A stretch of DNA of 64,000 nucleotides from Sipunculus nudus. Lineage: Eukaryota > Annelida > Sipuncula > Golfingiida > Sipunculidae. This document shows, one piece after another, positions 22,781-35,200 of the stretch (positions are counted from its first letter, which is position 1; every line of letters begins with the position of its first letter). The translations under genes and the position numbers were made by a program. The stretch is taken from assembly GCA_026874595.1 (NCBI GenBank), contig CM049307.1, positions 21,929,079 through 21,993,078 on the forward strand, in the 5' to 3' direction. The notes under the pieces are model-generated. The model had not been told where the DNA came from and did not search any database. It saw only the letters and a list, made by a program, of their open reading frames with translations.

Positions 22781-25700
22781 CAAGTTACTGTTTCTTATTT
22801 AATTATAATTAATGGGATTTATATAGCTTAATCAATATTATATATATAAAATTACTGGTTCTGTTTAAGCCCAGGTAGCATGTGTGTGCATTATTAAAGC
22901 CAGCTATTCACCTATCTTATTCATGGGATTTATGAAGTTTCTGGCTTGTTCTTAGCTGCATACATATAAACTTAATAAACACTAGGTAATAGCTGTTGAG
23001 AACAATTTTTATGGCACCTCTGTGGCAGTTGTATGAGCTTGTTTATCTACAAGCTGTTACTGTTAGTAATATCACTAGCGGATAAAATACCTAAATAAAG
23101 CTTTAAGAACCAGATTGTAAAAGCTTCAGATTAATCCTTCAGTTATTTCCACTTTGTTCATTAATGTAACTTGAATTATCATTCCTGGTTTCACAATCCA
23201 AGTGTTTCACAGATTAAATGTTATTATAACAATTAGGTTTATAATTTGGAATGCCAGTGTTTCATAGTCCAGTGCACAAGGTTCATGTAACATCAGGATA
23301 AGAGGTGTCTAACTCTCAAGGTGCCAGGAAAGGTGAATTGATTAACAAACTGACTGGCATTAATCAGATTGTGTATTCATATTGGCTTTAACTCGTAAAA
23401 AATTGAGATGTCTACTTTCATGTATTAATGTGTAAGTGTTATGTAATATGTGCCTTGTATGATCTGCTATAGGAATGTTGATGTCAATTATGAATGTTGA
23501 ACATTTATATATATGCGTTCTGGTTACTAAACCAGGCAGTCAGTACTCAGTGTCTGGACTCTATCAGATACAAGTGATTATAATAAACAAGTAAACTGCA
23601 ACAGAGTTCTTGTGGATTCAATTTAACCACATATGACAGAGCATCAAGAGGAAAAAAAATCTACACGGCGATAGTAAACACAGCATTATTGACATAACTG
23701 TGTAACCTAAGTCGGTTGAATGCCTATGTCAGTATGTGTGAAAATTTATGGAAATCAAGTTGCAAAAAGCCCATGACTAAAACACTTGTTCATCTGGCTT
23801 GTTGCCAGATGTCCTTGTTGATATGTTTGAATTGTTTTGGCAGGCCCCCCACATGTTATAAATACATGGTTAAAAACAAAACAAAATGCCTGTGTGTGCT
23901 GGGATTTGGTTTGCGAGTCTATTTTTTATAAAGGTTCCAGGTATCAACTTCAATTCAATTAATGAATATCAGAAATCAGTTAAGTAAAACTCACTATAAT
24001 AAGGCTGAAGTGAAGCCTGAACGGCTGAAGCTTCAGTGAAGGCAAAAATAAATTCTTGATGGATATGAATTCATGGGATTAAGTCTGCAAGGAAATTCTA
24101 AGAGAAACTGTATTTGAGGTTAGCTGTGAACACTGGCTGGGTAAATGTCTGATCACAGTGGCTGTTAACAAACCACCGATGAAAAGGCACGAATAACACA
24201 TGTGAATGGCATCTCACCCCTGTCATGTCATGTCCACTGTCAACAACCCGCTCCATTTTGAAACATGTAAATAAATGGATTGGTTGTGGTTCATGATTGG
24301 ATAGTATGACAAATTGAGAATCCAATCAATGTGAGCATTGCAAAATTCAACCATGGACTGGCATCGCTACTTATACGTCAGCTTTTCAAATACAGATAGG
24401 TCTAACATCAATGCGACTGAGTATTTAATTACTAGTTATTTAACAGCAACGTTCATACATGAACATGAGGGTTCGGCATGGGATAATATTAATGACAAAT
24501 GAGATTTCAACAGTGACATGTGCATGAACCAGTCTATTTTTATTAAGTCACATGATCTGAGGTTACACGTGATTGTGTGTCAGACGTCAACAAATGTCAG
24601 TGGGTGAACGTACAGATGAGTTGTAGTCTGACGTATTGACTCAATTTTAATCTGATGTCGTCGATTTCATTTGATTGTGAGTGAATGACAGCGCGTATTA
24701 TTTACTCAACAGTTCACTCTATATATGGTACGTAAAACTAATGTTACTTTAGTTATTAGCACTGGTTTTAAGTTGGCATTAAACAGTTCATATAAATTTG
24801 CCAGTGGCACTGGCAGTGGTATAGTTTTCACCCAGGATTGTTACTAATGCTATATTAGTGTCAGTGTCATTAATGATGTACATACAGTACCGTGTGATTT
24901 TATGGTTTGATTTATAACTGTCTAAATGTCAGTTATAGTTATACAATGGAAGGTGAACAGTTCAACTTGGAACAAAACACTTCTTAAATGCAATGAACAT
25001 ATATATATATATTATATATATATATATTTGTTTAAATAATATTTACATTGATATTTTGCAGCAAATTTGAAGGGTATTTTTTGTTATAGCCCATTCCATC
25101 CCAATGTTTCTACTTGTTTTTTGCAATGAAAATATTTATTAGTCATGTTTCATGGGGAAATAGTAATGCAGGGTAGATGATTAATATAGGCCTATAGGCT
25201 ATAATTTTCAACAAAGGAAATAAATACCTACCTAAAACATTTAATATTAAAGAAACAGAATTTTTTTAAATATGAAAAATCGGATCATATTTGAAGATAT
25301 ATATCAACCTCACTTATGGCAGTCAAGGTCTTTGGTTACATGCAAAAACGTTGGATAGAGACCAAAAAAATATATGTATTGGGGCCAGTGCTACAAGAAC
25401 CTGCTTACCTCCGTCCTAGTGAACAGCCATGTAGCAGCTAGGTTGGTCCTGGGTACATGTGAGAGTCAGGCCAAAGAATGCCACTGACACATCCCAGTAA
25501 ATGCTGTGCAGATTCTCCAGGCTCATATTTTGCAACCAACATTGTCAGAGCCCTGCCTAGACACTTCCTTTAGTAAAAGGGATAAATATACAAAGATGAT
25601 ATTTTACAAATTTATTAATACAAAAATCTAATACTTCATTCATAAACTCAAATATCATGGATCTTATTTCGGTATTAGGAACAATAAACATGTTATTCAA

Positions 25701-26030
25701 CACATCAATAACTGGATCTGGGGGCTTTTTTGTAGTTTAAGTTTTTGGAAAGTATACTATATGACTGTAAAATTGTATACCAGGTTAATTAATTTAGTCT
25801 TATTAGTTTTTGTGTGAGAAGTCACAGTAAATCTGCTGCTGGTGTCAGCAATAGCTTTGTTAGATCCATTGATTTAGTTGACATAAATTAGCCTGTGACC
25901 TGGACATTTGTATTAAGTTTTCAGACATTTCCAAAATAAAATATTAAACTTCATGTGCAAATATTTATAGATTTTAGCCGTGTTTTTATTTTTTTACAGC
26001 ACACCAAATGAAAATTTCTCTTTTGTACAG
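22781..26030. other. CCP110/FLCN divergent interval, FLCN upstream region
   Basis: No coding signal. It must hold the upstream non-coding FLCN exon(s), because the start exon begins at an acceptor. A donor-like GGTACGTAAA at about 24728 after the most GC-rich stretch (24590-24700) is one candidate, unproven. A dispersed block with AATGCCACTGACACATCCCA (25430-25530) recurs at 29250-29310. Confidence 0.35.
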
Positions 26031-26288
26031 GTGCCCTGGTGATGAAAGACAAAGATGAATGCCATTATGTCCTTGTGCCATTTTTGTGAGCTTCACGGAC
26101 CAAGCATCTTGTACTGTACCCAGGCGTTCCACTCAGACACACCTGATCAGGTGCTGGAGGATGGCACAACACCAGAGGAGCCTGGGACGTTCCTGTTGCG
26201 TGACCAGAGGCAGCGCTCGATCACAGAGACATCTTCATCCTCTGCCTGTGGAGACCAGCTCCCCTCCAAAACTTCTGATACATGTGAA
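26031..26288 (+). CDS. FLCN: FLCN exon with start codon (CDS from 26055, residues 1-78)
   Basis: An acceptor (cttttgtacag) ends at 26030, so 24 nt of 5' UTR precede the ATG at 26055. The exon ends TGTGAA before donor GTGTGT, phase 0. Residues 1-20 match folliculin almost exactly; residues 25-72 are a variable acidic/Ser-rich loop. Confidence 0.95.
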
Positions 26289-29200
26289 GTGTGTAATGCT
26301 TTACCTTGATATACCTAGTGTTATGCATTTCAATCTAACGATAGCTATATACTATTTTATTTTTATAAAATTATAACATTTAAGCTCAGCTGACTATAAG
26401 TCAACTGAACTTATAAATTTAATTGTATACAAAAAATTAGATCAAAATTTTTTTAAATATTGGTAAAAATATAAAATTGGTACCTTAAATTTTGCCCAAA
26501 TTTGGCCACAGCGCTTTTTTTCCAGTAAGTACTGAGGATTTAATTTTCACAGCATGTACACATAAGGATTTAATCTGTTAAAATCTGAAATTTGAAAATA
26601 AAAGCTGCAAAATTAGGCTAAAAATTGAGTTTTTTGGAGGCTCTTGTTGTATTCCTTTACATTGTCAAGCAGTCCACTTTGGTGACTGTAGGTCATTCAG
26701 TGCATATCTCTATGCTCCCCAGGCTGTTGGCATAATGTTAGATGTCTCAAAGATCTCCTACCAAGCTGAAAACTGGGTCTTTGCGACTTTGTTCCTTTGA
26801 GAAATTAAGGAAAAACCTCAATTTTAATTAAAAACATATTTTCAAACTTCAGGACTGCCTAATATCAAAACCACTCATCTGTTTTTTTATTTGCCATAAA
26901 TATTCCTCTATATAGTTCCTATATATATGCCAGAAATAAGGTCTGTATTATATAATTTAAAAAAAGTTATGGGCTCAAACATAATGCATTTTGTAAAAAA
27001 TCAGAAAAGATATTTGATCGCTAATATAAAACAAAACATGTTAAAGCTAAGGACTTTTTCCAGTAATATAACTTTAATTAATCAAAATTAAATTGTATAC
27101 CCAAAATTAGATCAAAATCTTTTAAATTTTTTAAAAATATTAGCAAAAATAAAAATTGGTACCTTAAATTTTGCCAAACTTTGGCTACGGTACGTTTTTT
27201 TCCTGTAAGTACTGTGGATTTAATTTTCACAGCATTTGCACATAAGGATTTAATCTGTTTAAATCTGAAATTTGAAAATAAAAGCTGCAAAATTAGGCTA
27301 GTAATTGAATTTATTTTGGAGGCTCTTGTTGTATTCCCTTACATTGTCAAGCAGTCCACTTTGGTGACTGTAGGTCATTCAGTGCAGCTCTCTCCACTGA
27401 GTTGAGCTTGATCAGGCTGTCTGCAGTTAATACAATACCACAGGGAGCCTTTTTCTCTGGCAACACTCCCCCCCCCCCCCCCCCCCTTCAATACACAGGA
27501 CTAATAAACAAGATAAATCTTATAATTTTAACGTTAAATAAATTCTTTTTGATGAGACTTGGACAATTTTGATTGTTTTAAAAAATAATTAAGGAATTTA
27601 ATCCTAATATTCAGATGTGATAAAATATTAGGATCTAATGTAAGTGCTAAATGTCAAGATTTAAGAAGATATAAATACATTGGAGCATTTCATTCATATC
27701 TCTTAAAGTTGGCAGTGCCTAGGTGTGAATAACACTGTTAACTTAGTATTAAAATTAGGAATATTGGTCAAACTTTGTTGGATTAATTTTTAACTCATAT
27801 GGCCATATATTTAACTTATGAAAACTTAATTACCTTCACACATTATTTGTTTATGAAATGTTACTTATATAACACTTACTGTAGGCCTATTTGTTCCCTT
27901 GGTGCATCACTAAATGGTTTAGCTCATGTCCATTATTCTATAATTTACAGAGTTTCATTTTAGCAGGGCCATTTTCTCATAGCTTTTCTAATGATAATAT
28001 ACATGAAAAATCAAAAGAAATAAAAATATTTTGCAGTTACTAATATTTTCCAAACTTCAGCTGAGCGATGTGACCCATGGGTCCCTTGTTTTTACTCTGT
28101 ATATATAATGATTGCAACTTGTGCAACAATTCTAATATTTTAACTTATATTTTCAGTTTTTTTATTAAAAATTTATAAAATTTGTAAATAAAAAAAATGA
28201 TTCAGATAAAAACTTCTCAATGGAAAAAGTGGATATGCTAAAAAATAGGCTTATAATATATAAACTTAAATATAAACTTAAATGCATTATTCCATTGAAA
28301 GTGAAATAAAGGTATTAGTCCATTCTGTCCACTTGCCTGTCCATCTGTAAAATTTCATATGCATCACAGTATCTCAAAACTTTTACTGTTTTTCTTCATG
28401 ACAGTCTTGTCAGAGGATTAGTTTGCAATCATATATTTAGAACTGTACTATAACCAAGTAGGAGGGCCCCTTTCCTCTTAGCTTCTCATATTCTTATATA
28501 AATGAAAAACATTAAAATAGAATATTTCTACATCCACCTTCGTGCTGCCCTCACTTTTCCCTTCTCTGAACCCCATCCCAAAGTCAGCCTCAGTAAACAA
28601 GAACAAGATGAATCAGATATATTCATACATTAATATTTTGTATAACTATTCTTCCATTGGTACCTATGTACATGACAGAAATAATGTCAATATTGTGTAA
28701 TATGTAGACATAGTGGGCATCACAATAATGTACCTTGTCAAGACTAAAGAGATATTGTGTCATACAGTCACAAATTCATAAATCCCAGCATCAGCATAGT
28801 TAATCATAACATCATATCTGTCAAATTGAAAGCTTGCAGACTTCCATACACAGTAGATCCTTCAACAAATAGCCTTATCATCATTCTACTACTGCTTATT
28901 ACTTCTGTCATTGAATTCATATTTGCTCAAATATATCACAATTTTCAACCCCAACTAAATAAATAAAAAATAAACCACTATATTTTACTATATTAATCCA
29001 TCAGTCAGGTAATTTCATTTATCAGTTTCTCACATATTACATTACATTCCTTTATAATAGCCCAATATGTCCATGATATTCATAAGCTTTATCAACTTGA
29101 TATAGTATCAAAGTGGAGAAACATTTATAGTCCAATCACAATCAGCTGAGTGCCGTGACCCATGGGTCCCTTGTTAATGCTGTTTTATTTACCTCTGCCA

Positions 29201-32200
29201 GTGAAGATGACAGAGGTTATCTTATTATGTTATTAGCCATCAGCATTGGTCAGTAAATGCCAGGCCAATGAATGCCACTGACACGTCCCAGTAAATGCTG
29301 GCATGGACAGTACCCCCTCTGGAAAATAAGGGGCAATTTAATTGCATATGTAGAAAAATACCTTATTTTCCATGTTTTATTACTGTCAAAAAGATATGCA
29401 AACTACAAAGACCCATTTTATGATAAAAACTGCTTGATACATATAAAATAGGATTTATCTGCAAAAGCAGACTTAGACAACTACAACAGTACTGTGTACA
29501 ACCATTCTTTTTCAATTTTTGATCCCAAATATTTAAATACATATAGTATGTTGCATCTGAGTGAGTACTGTAAGTGAAATCCATGTTTTTTGTCAAACAG
29601 GTTAATTTCGCTTCTTTGCCATGGTTTATGTGCTACTTCAATCTCAATATAAAACCGTTAACCTTGGACATTAAGTTATATACTGTTTGATAATCTGATT
29701 TATTTACAGGCCTGTCGTTCTCTGTCTGCGGGTCAGTCTGGGTTTGTCAGTCATGACCATGAAGCAAAGGTGTCATATGTCAGTAAACAGTATCCTAACC
29801 ACCCACAGGTGTTCAGTCTGGTCAGACAGGCCTGTGTGAGGAGTCTCAGCTGTGAGGTCAGTGCCTTCCAAATGTATACCTTTCATATACCAGAAATTAA
29901 TTTAGTACCTTTTAGGCCTCAGCCCTTAGGCTGATGGACTATTGTCGTCACCCAAGCTGTCCATACATCCATCCGTCCACCTGGCGTCTGTTAACTTTTA
30001 CCTTGTGAGTGGGATATCTCTAAAAGGATTCACTGTAGGAATTTTATTTCTTCGGTGAAGATGTATATCAACAAAATCTCGGTCAAGTTCAAAGATGGGT
30101 GACCTTGACCTATTTTTCTATGTTTTAGATCTGAATATAGAAAAACACTTGGAAGCTTATTTCTCAGGAACCATTGGGTGGATTTTCACAAAACTAATTG
30201 TGATTATTGGGACTGATGGTCTGTACCTGCTGCACAAATAAAGGGGCGCCACCTACAATTCTGATTTTAAATGAATTTTTCTCAGATTTTTCAACTTTGG
30301 CCTTGTGAACAAAATATCTCAAAAAGGATACACTAGGAATTTTATTTTTTCATTGAAGATGTATATCGTCAAAATTTCAGTCATGTTTGAAGATCGGTGA
30401 CCTTGACCTATTCTTCTGTGTTTTAGAGCTGATTATAGTAAAACACTTAGAAGCTAATTTCTCAGGAACAATTGGGTGGATTTTCACTAAATGTACTATG
30501 ATCATTAGGACTGATGGTTTGTACCTGCTGGACAAGTTTGGGGGCACCACCTACAATTTCTGATTTTTAGCGAACCTGTGAGCTTATGCGATGGTGCAGC
30601 GTCGTCCGTCCACCGTCTGCCATCCAGGGCTGGCTTTCCGCCGTCCATGGCTGTAAGTCAGAAACTGTCGGAGCTAGCAGCTACAAATACATGTAAGAAT
30701 TCGTCACATGTGAAACTTGGTGGCCTGGAGCTTATTATTGGGTATCTGCATTAATTTAGATTTTATAGAGAAAAAGCTTAAAAACCTTTAAAAATCTTCT
30801 CTGAAACTGTCCAGCCAAATTGTCCAATATTTCACAGAAATGATCTCTGGAACAATCTCTCTCAAGTTTGTTCGAATGGTTCCAGTTCGGAGATTTTTGG
30901 CCGAGTTACAGGAGGTTGAACTTAGTCATCTGTCCAAAAAAGCACACTAAAATTAAAATCTCAGAAACGGCTAGAGCTATAATGACCAATTTTTTTACCA
31001 ATGTTTGTCAAATATGTCATATCTGATTTTGAGGTATTGGTGGCGCCACCTACATTGATGTGTTTTTTACAAGCGAAAATGTAATTTTAAACTCTTCTAG
31101 CTTATACACTGATTTATGATGAAACTGTTCAGCTGATTGGTTTAAACTTTACAAGAATTATTCTATGGTAGGGTTCTGCCAGTTTTATAAGAATATATTG
31201 GGTAAATACAGTTTAAAAAAAGCATTGTAGCCAATTGAAAAAGGCTTTCTGTATTTGTAAACAGATTTGACTTCATGCAGCCAAGTCAAGAGGTCACTCA
31301 GTACAAACAGGTGGGGTCCTGACATCACCATGGCAACTGACCTGGCTGGGGGGGGGGGGGTGTCTAGACAATGTGTCTAGACGTCTAGACACAGCGTATA
31401 GACGTCTGGATACAATGTTTAGATGCAGAATTCCCAGATTATTGGAACTATATCTTTCAACTGTTTGAAAAAACTTGGTTTGCATTTTAAGCAAATCGGG
31501 TTTATCATCAGGTCACATGTGAACTGCTGTGCCTTCATTTTTGGTTGACATCCTACCTTTCCTTGCTGCCCAGTGTCCATTTGTGCGTCTGTTTCCACTC
31601 ATAAACCCACATATCTCGGAAACCGTTTGACCGATCAGGCTAAAAATTTTGCACAAATGTAGCCCTTTGACAGCTTTTTAACATACACTAAAAATGGTGG
31701 CGCCACCTGCAACCATTTTTTCACAGCATCCTTTTGTTCATCTGCCTTGGGATAATATTACTCATATCTCAGCAGTGGTTTGACTTATCCACCTGAAATT
31801 TTGCAGGTTTATACATCATGGACAGCTTTCTCAATTTTATGACAGGTGGCGCCACCTACATTCACATTTTCTCTGCAGACATCCAAGCTCATATCTCTGG
31901 AACCGTTTGACTGATAGGGCCAAAATTTTGCATGTGTATAGATCTCACATAGCTCTTCATCATAGGCAAAACTGGTGGTGCCACCTGCAACCATTTATGC
32001 ACAGCGTCCATCTGTTCATCTGCCTTAGGTTAAAATCACTCATATCTCAGCAGTGGTTTGACTTATCCACCTGAAATTTCGCAGGTTTATACATCCTGGC
32101 CAGCTTTCTCGATTTTATGACAGGTGTCGCCACCTACATTCACATTTACTATGCAGACATTAAAGCTCATATCTCGGGAACCGTTTGACCGATTGGGCCA

Positions 32201-35200
32201 AAATTTTGCTTGTGTATAGATCTCACATAGCTCTTCATCATAGGCAAAACTGGTGGCGCCACCTGCAACCACTTATGCACAGCATCCATCTGTTTATCTG
32301 CCTTTGGATAATATCACTCTTGTCTCAGCAGTGGTTTGACTTATCCACCTGAAATTTTGCAGGTTTATACATCCTGGACAGCTTTCTCGATTTATGACAG
32401 GTGGCACCACCTACATTCACATTTACACTGCAGACATCCAAGCTCATATCCCAGGAACCATTTGACTGATTGGGCAAAAAGTTTGCACGTGTATAGATCT
32501 CACATAGCTCTTCATCATAGGCAAAACTGGTGGCGCCATCTGCAACCACTTATGCACAGCGTCCATCTGTTCATCTGCCTTGGGATAAAATCGCTCATAT
32601 CTCAGCAGTGGTTTGACTTATCCACCTAAAATTTTGCAGGTATTTTACATTCTTGACAGCTTTCTTGATTTTATGACAGGTGTCGCCACCTACATTCACA
32701 TTTACTCTGCAGACATCCAAGCTCATATCTGGGGAACCGTTTGACCAATTAGGCCAAAATTTTGCATGTGTATAGATCTCACATAGCTCTTGGCGCCACC
32801 TGCAACCACTTATGCACAGCATCCATCTGTTGATCTGCCTTGGGATAAAATCACTCATATCTCGGCAGTGGTTTGACTTATCCACCTGAAATTTTGCAGG
32901 TTTATACATCCTGGACAATTTTCTCGATTTTATGACAGGTGGCACCACCTACATTCACGTTTAAGCTGCAGACATCCATGCTAATATGCAACACACCATG
33001 CTGAATTCCCCTTGCCACTTAATCCATGCCTCACTTCACCCGTCCCACTCGATTTCTGCGGATACACATAGTGGCTTGTCGACTACCCATATTCTGGTTT
33101 TAAAATGTCCTAGTCCGAAACTTGCAGGTCAGAAACGTCCATTTTGCTGAAATCATAATGACTAAGGTAGATATGCAGGACTTAGGAGGATCAATATTAA
33201 ATTTTTTAAAATAAACCTCCATTCATACTCCTAAACTTTGCACAGGTTCGCATTAGGCCTGTAGGCCTTGTTATGAATTTTTATACCATTTTCAACTATG
33301 GCCATGTGAGCAGGATATCTCCAAAGGTATTCAACACCGGAACTTCATTTCTTCAGTGCTGATGCATATTTACAAGGTCTTGGTCAGGTTCAAAGATGGG
33401 TGACCTTGACCTATTTTTCAAGGTCACAGAGCTTAGAATGGAATCAAACTTAGGAGCTTATTTCTCAGGAAGCATTTGGTGGATTGTTATGAAACATGGC
33501 ACAAACCTCTGCAGTTTAAATTTATAACTAAGACATTTACAGATATACATCCATGTTGGAAAAAATATTTTGTACTTGTTACTGTTACCACCTATAAACA
33601 CTGTTCTTTTGGCTGAGGGCTTTTGTCAGCTTCCGCTGATATTCTAGGTATACTTCTTATCATATGTAAGGTATCGGTGTTACCAGCCATATTCTGATAC
33701 TGAATTAACCAACCTTAATCTGACACTGAATTTTATCATCAGTTAATTGATAAAATTGGCATAATAATTGATATAGAGTTTCTCCTAACAGTTAACTCAA
33801 ATGTCAACTAAATATTGATGTGAGTGCAATGACATAAAAAAAGTATTTTGAAGAATTTAATTTCATATAGAATGTTTGTATAATTACAGATTTATTTGGA
33901 GCCAACAGACAGTACATAAACACAGCAATTCTACATCAAAGTTTTTTTTGTGTCAAAACTCAAAATTTAAATACATTGATATATGACCTTTAAAGTTCTG
34001 GCAGTTTGATGGTTGAGTTGCACTTAACTTTGTACTTACCCCTGCTTTGTTGACCATGGTATGACATGTTGTTTCAGGTGTGCCCAGGCAGAGAAGGCCC
34101 TATATTTTTTGGTGATGATCATCGAGGCCATGTGCTAAGCTATACCTTCTTCATTAAGGACAGTCAAGCGAGGGGATTACAGCGTTGGTACAGTATTATT
34201 ATAGTCATGATGGACAAGATTTTTCTATTGAACTCCTGGCCTTTCTTAGTCAAACATTTGCAGTCTGTAATTAATGAACTACAAGAGAAAGCCCTTCGAG
34301 TGTATGAAAACGAGCAAGCTAAGTGCCCGCAGCGGGCACAGAGACTTACCATGAGTATGAGTACCACACCTGCAAATTTCCGTCAACAGAGAGGGGCTAA
34401 TAAAGCTGCCAGGTCCCTTGTTGAGCTAACCAGTGATAAACATGTCTTTAAGAAGTTGCACCAGTCATTTGCTTGGATATTAAAAGCTGGAGGAAACAGA
34501 CTGACTGAGACGTTATTGGAAGGTCCACCAACAGAAGATTCTATCATTGATTTAGAGAAACAGGAAGGTAAGTTTGTTGTGCTCAGTCCTCAGTCAGACT
34601 GACACATGAATAATGACATTTAGGAACCATGGTGATCTGTTTGTCCACACTGCACAGAATCAAATGCACAAGAGTACAGCTCCACTGGTAAGGGTTGAAG
34701 AGCATGGAAATCCTATCCCACAATGCATGAGGCCTTCTACATACACCAGTAGTGTAGGTGTAAATGTAGTTAAGAGGGCAATGTAGTCCATTCAAATATG
34801 ATGGATAATAATTGTTTCATAGCAAATTAGATAAAATGGGTGTTTTTGTGGTAAGGACTTTAGGGTACAGGTAATAATTGTTAGCATGTGCATGTGTAAT
34901 GTACTGGTAAACAGGTGCTTCCTTAAAATGTAGCAAATTTTTTATTTTGAAGTTTCACATTAATGGCTAGTAGTTAAAGCCATCCCATGATTTACAATTG
35001 GAATTGTTTGTTTTGAGTATAAATGACCTCTAGTGGAAGGATGCTAAAAATTGTACAACTTATTTCAGGTGGTGTTATTATTATGTGCCATGATTCTGCC
35101 ATCTGGCAAACAATTATATAACTAATTTCAGGTCATGGCATTATTTTTAGCATGTGCCAATGTTCCAGACTTCAGTTCTGACATGAAATTACATGTTATA

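Larger units (their letters stand above)
30564..33270 (+). mobile_element. Family B element, nested in E and itself holding A
   Basis: 5' end TTTTTAGCGAACCTGTGAGC then TTATGCGATGG. 3' end TTGCACAGGTTCGCATT, hairpin AGGCCTGTAGGCC and TTG at 33268-33270 before TT. The inverted pair GCGAACCTGTG/CACAGGTTCGC marks the two ends. The interior is interrupted by family A (about 31500-33097). Confidence 0.7.
29909..33647 (+). mobile_element. Family E Helitron/Helentron-like element, outer shell of a nest
   Basis: 5' end CTTTTAGGCCTCAGCCCTTA then GGCTGATGG. 3' end: mirrored GGCTGAGGGC, hairpin TCAGCTTCCGCTGA, TATT and CTAG at 33644-33647. Body repeats (about 29990-30270 and 30290-30555; resumed at 33280) contain GGTGACCTTGACCTA. 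The family B element 30564-33270 splits it. All lies in FLCN intron 2 and accounts for most of that intron. Confidence 0.65.

Noticed and set aside
31690-32960. Regularly spaced repeats that might suggest a CRISPR-like or regulatory array
   Set aside because: Units are ~280 bp, fully homologous along their length, and part of family A in an animal genome.
34568-34602. Extension of FLCN exon 3 to an in-frame stop
   Set aside because: This is intron read-through; GTAAGT at 34568 is a strong donor and the next exon joins in frame.
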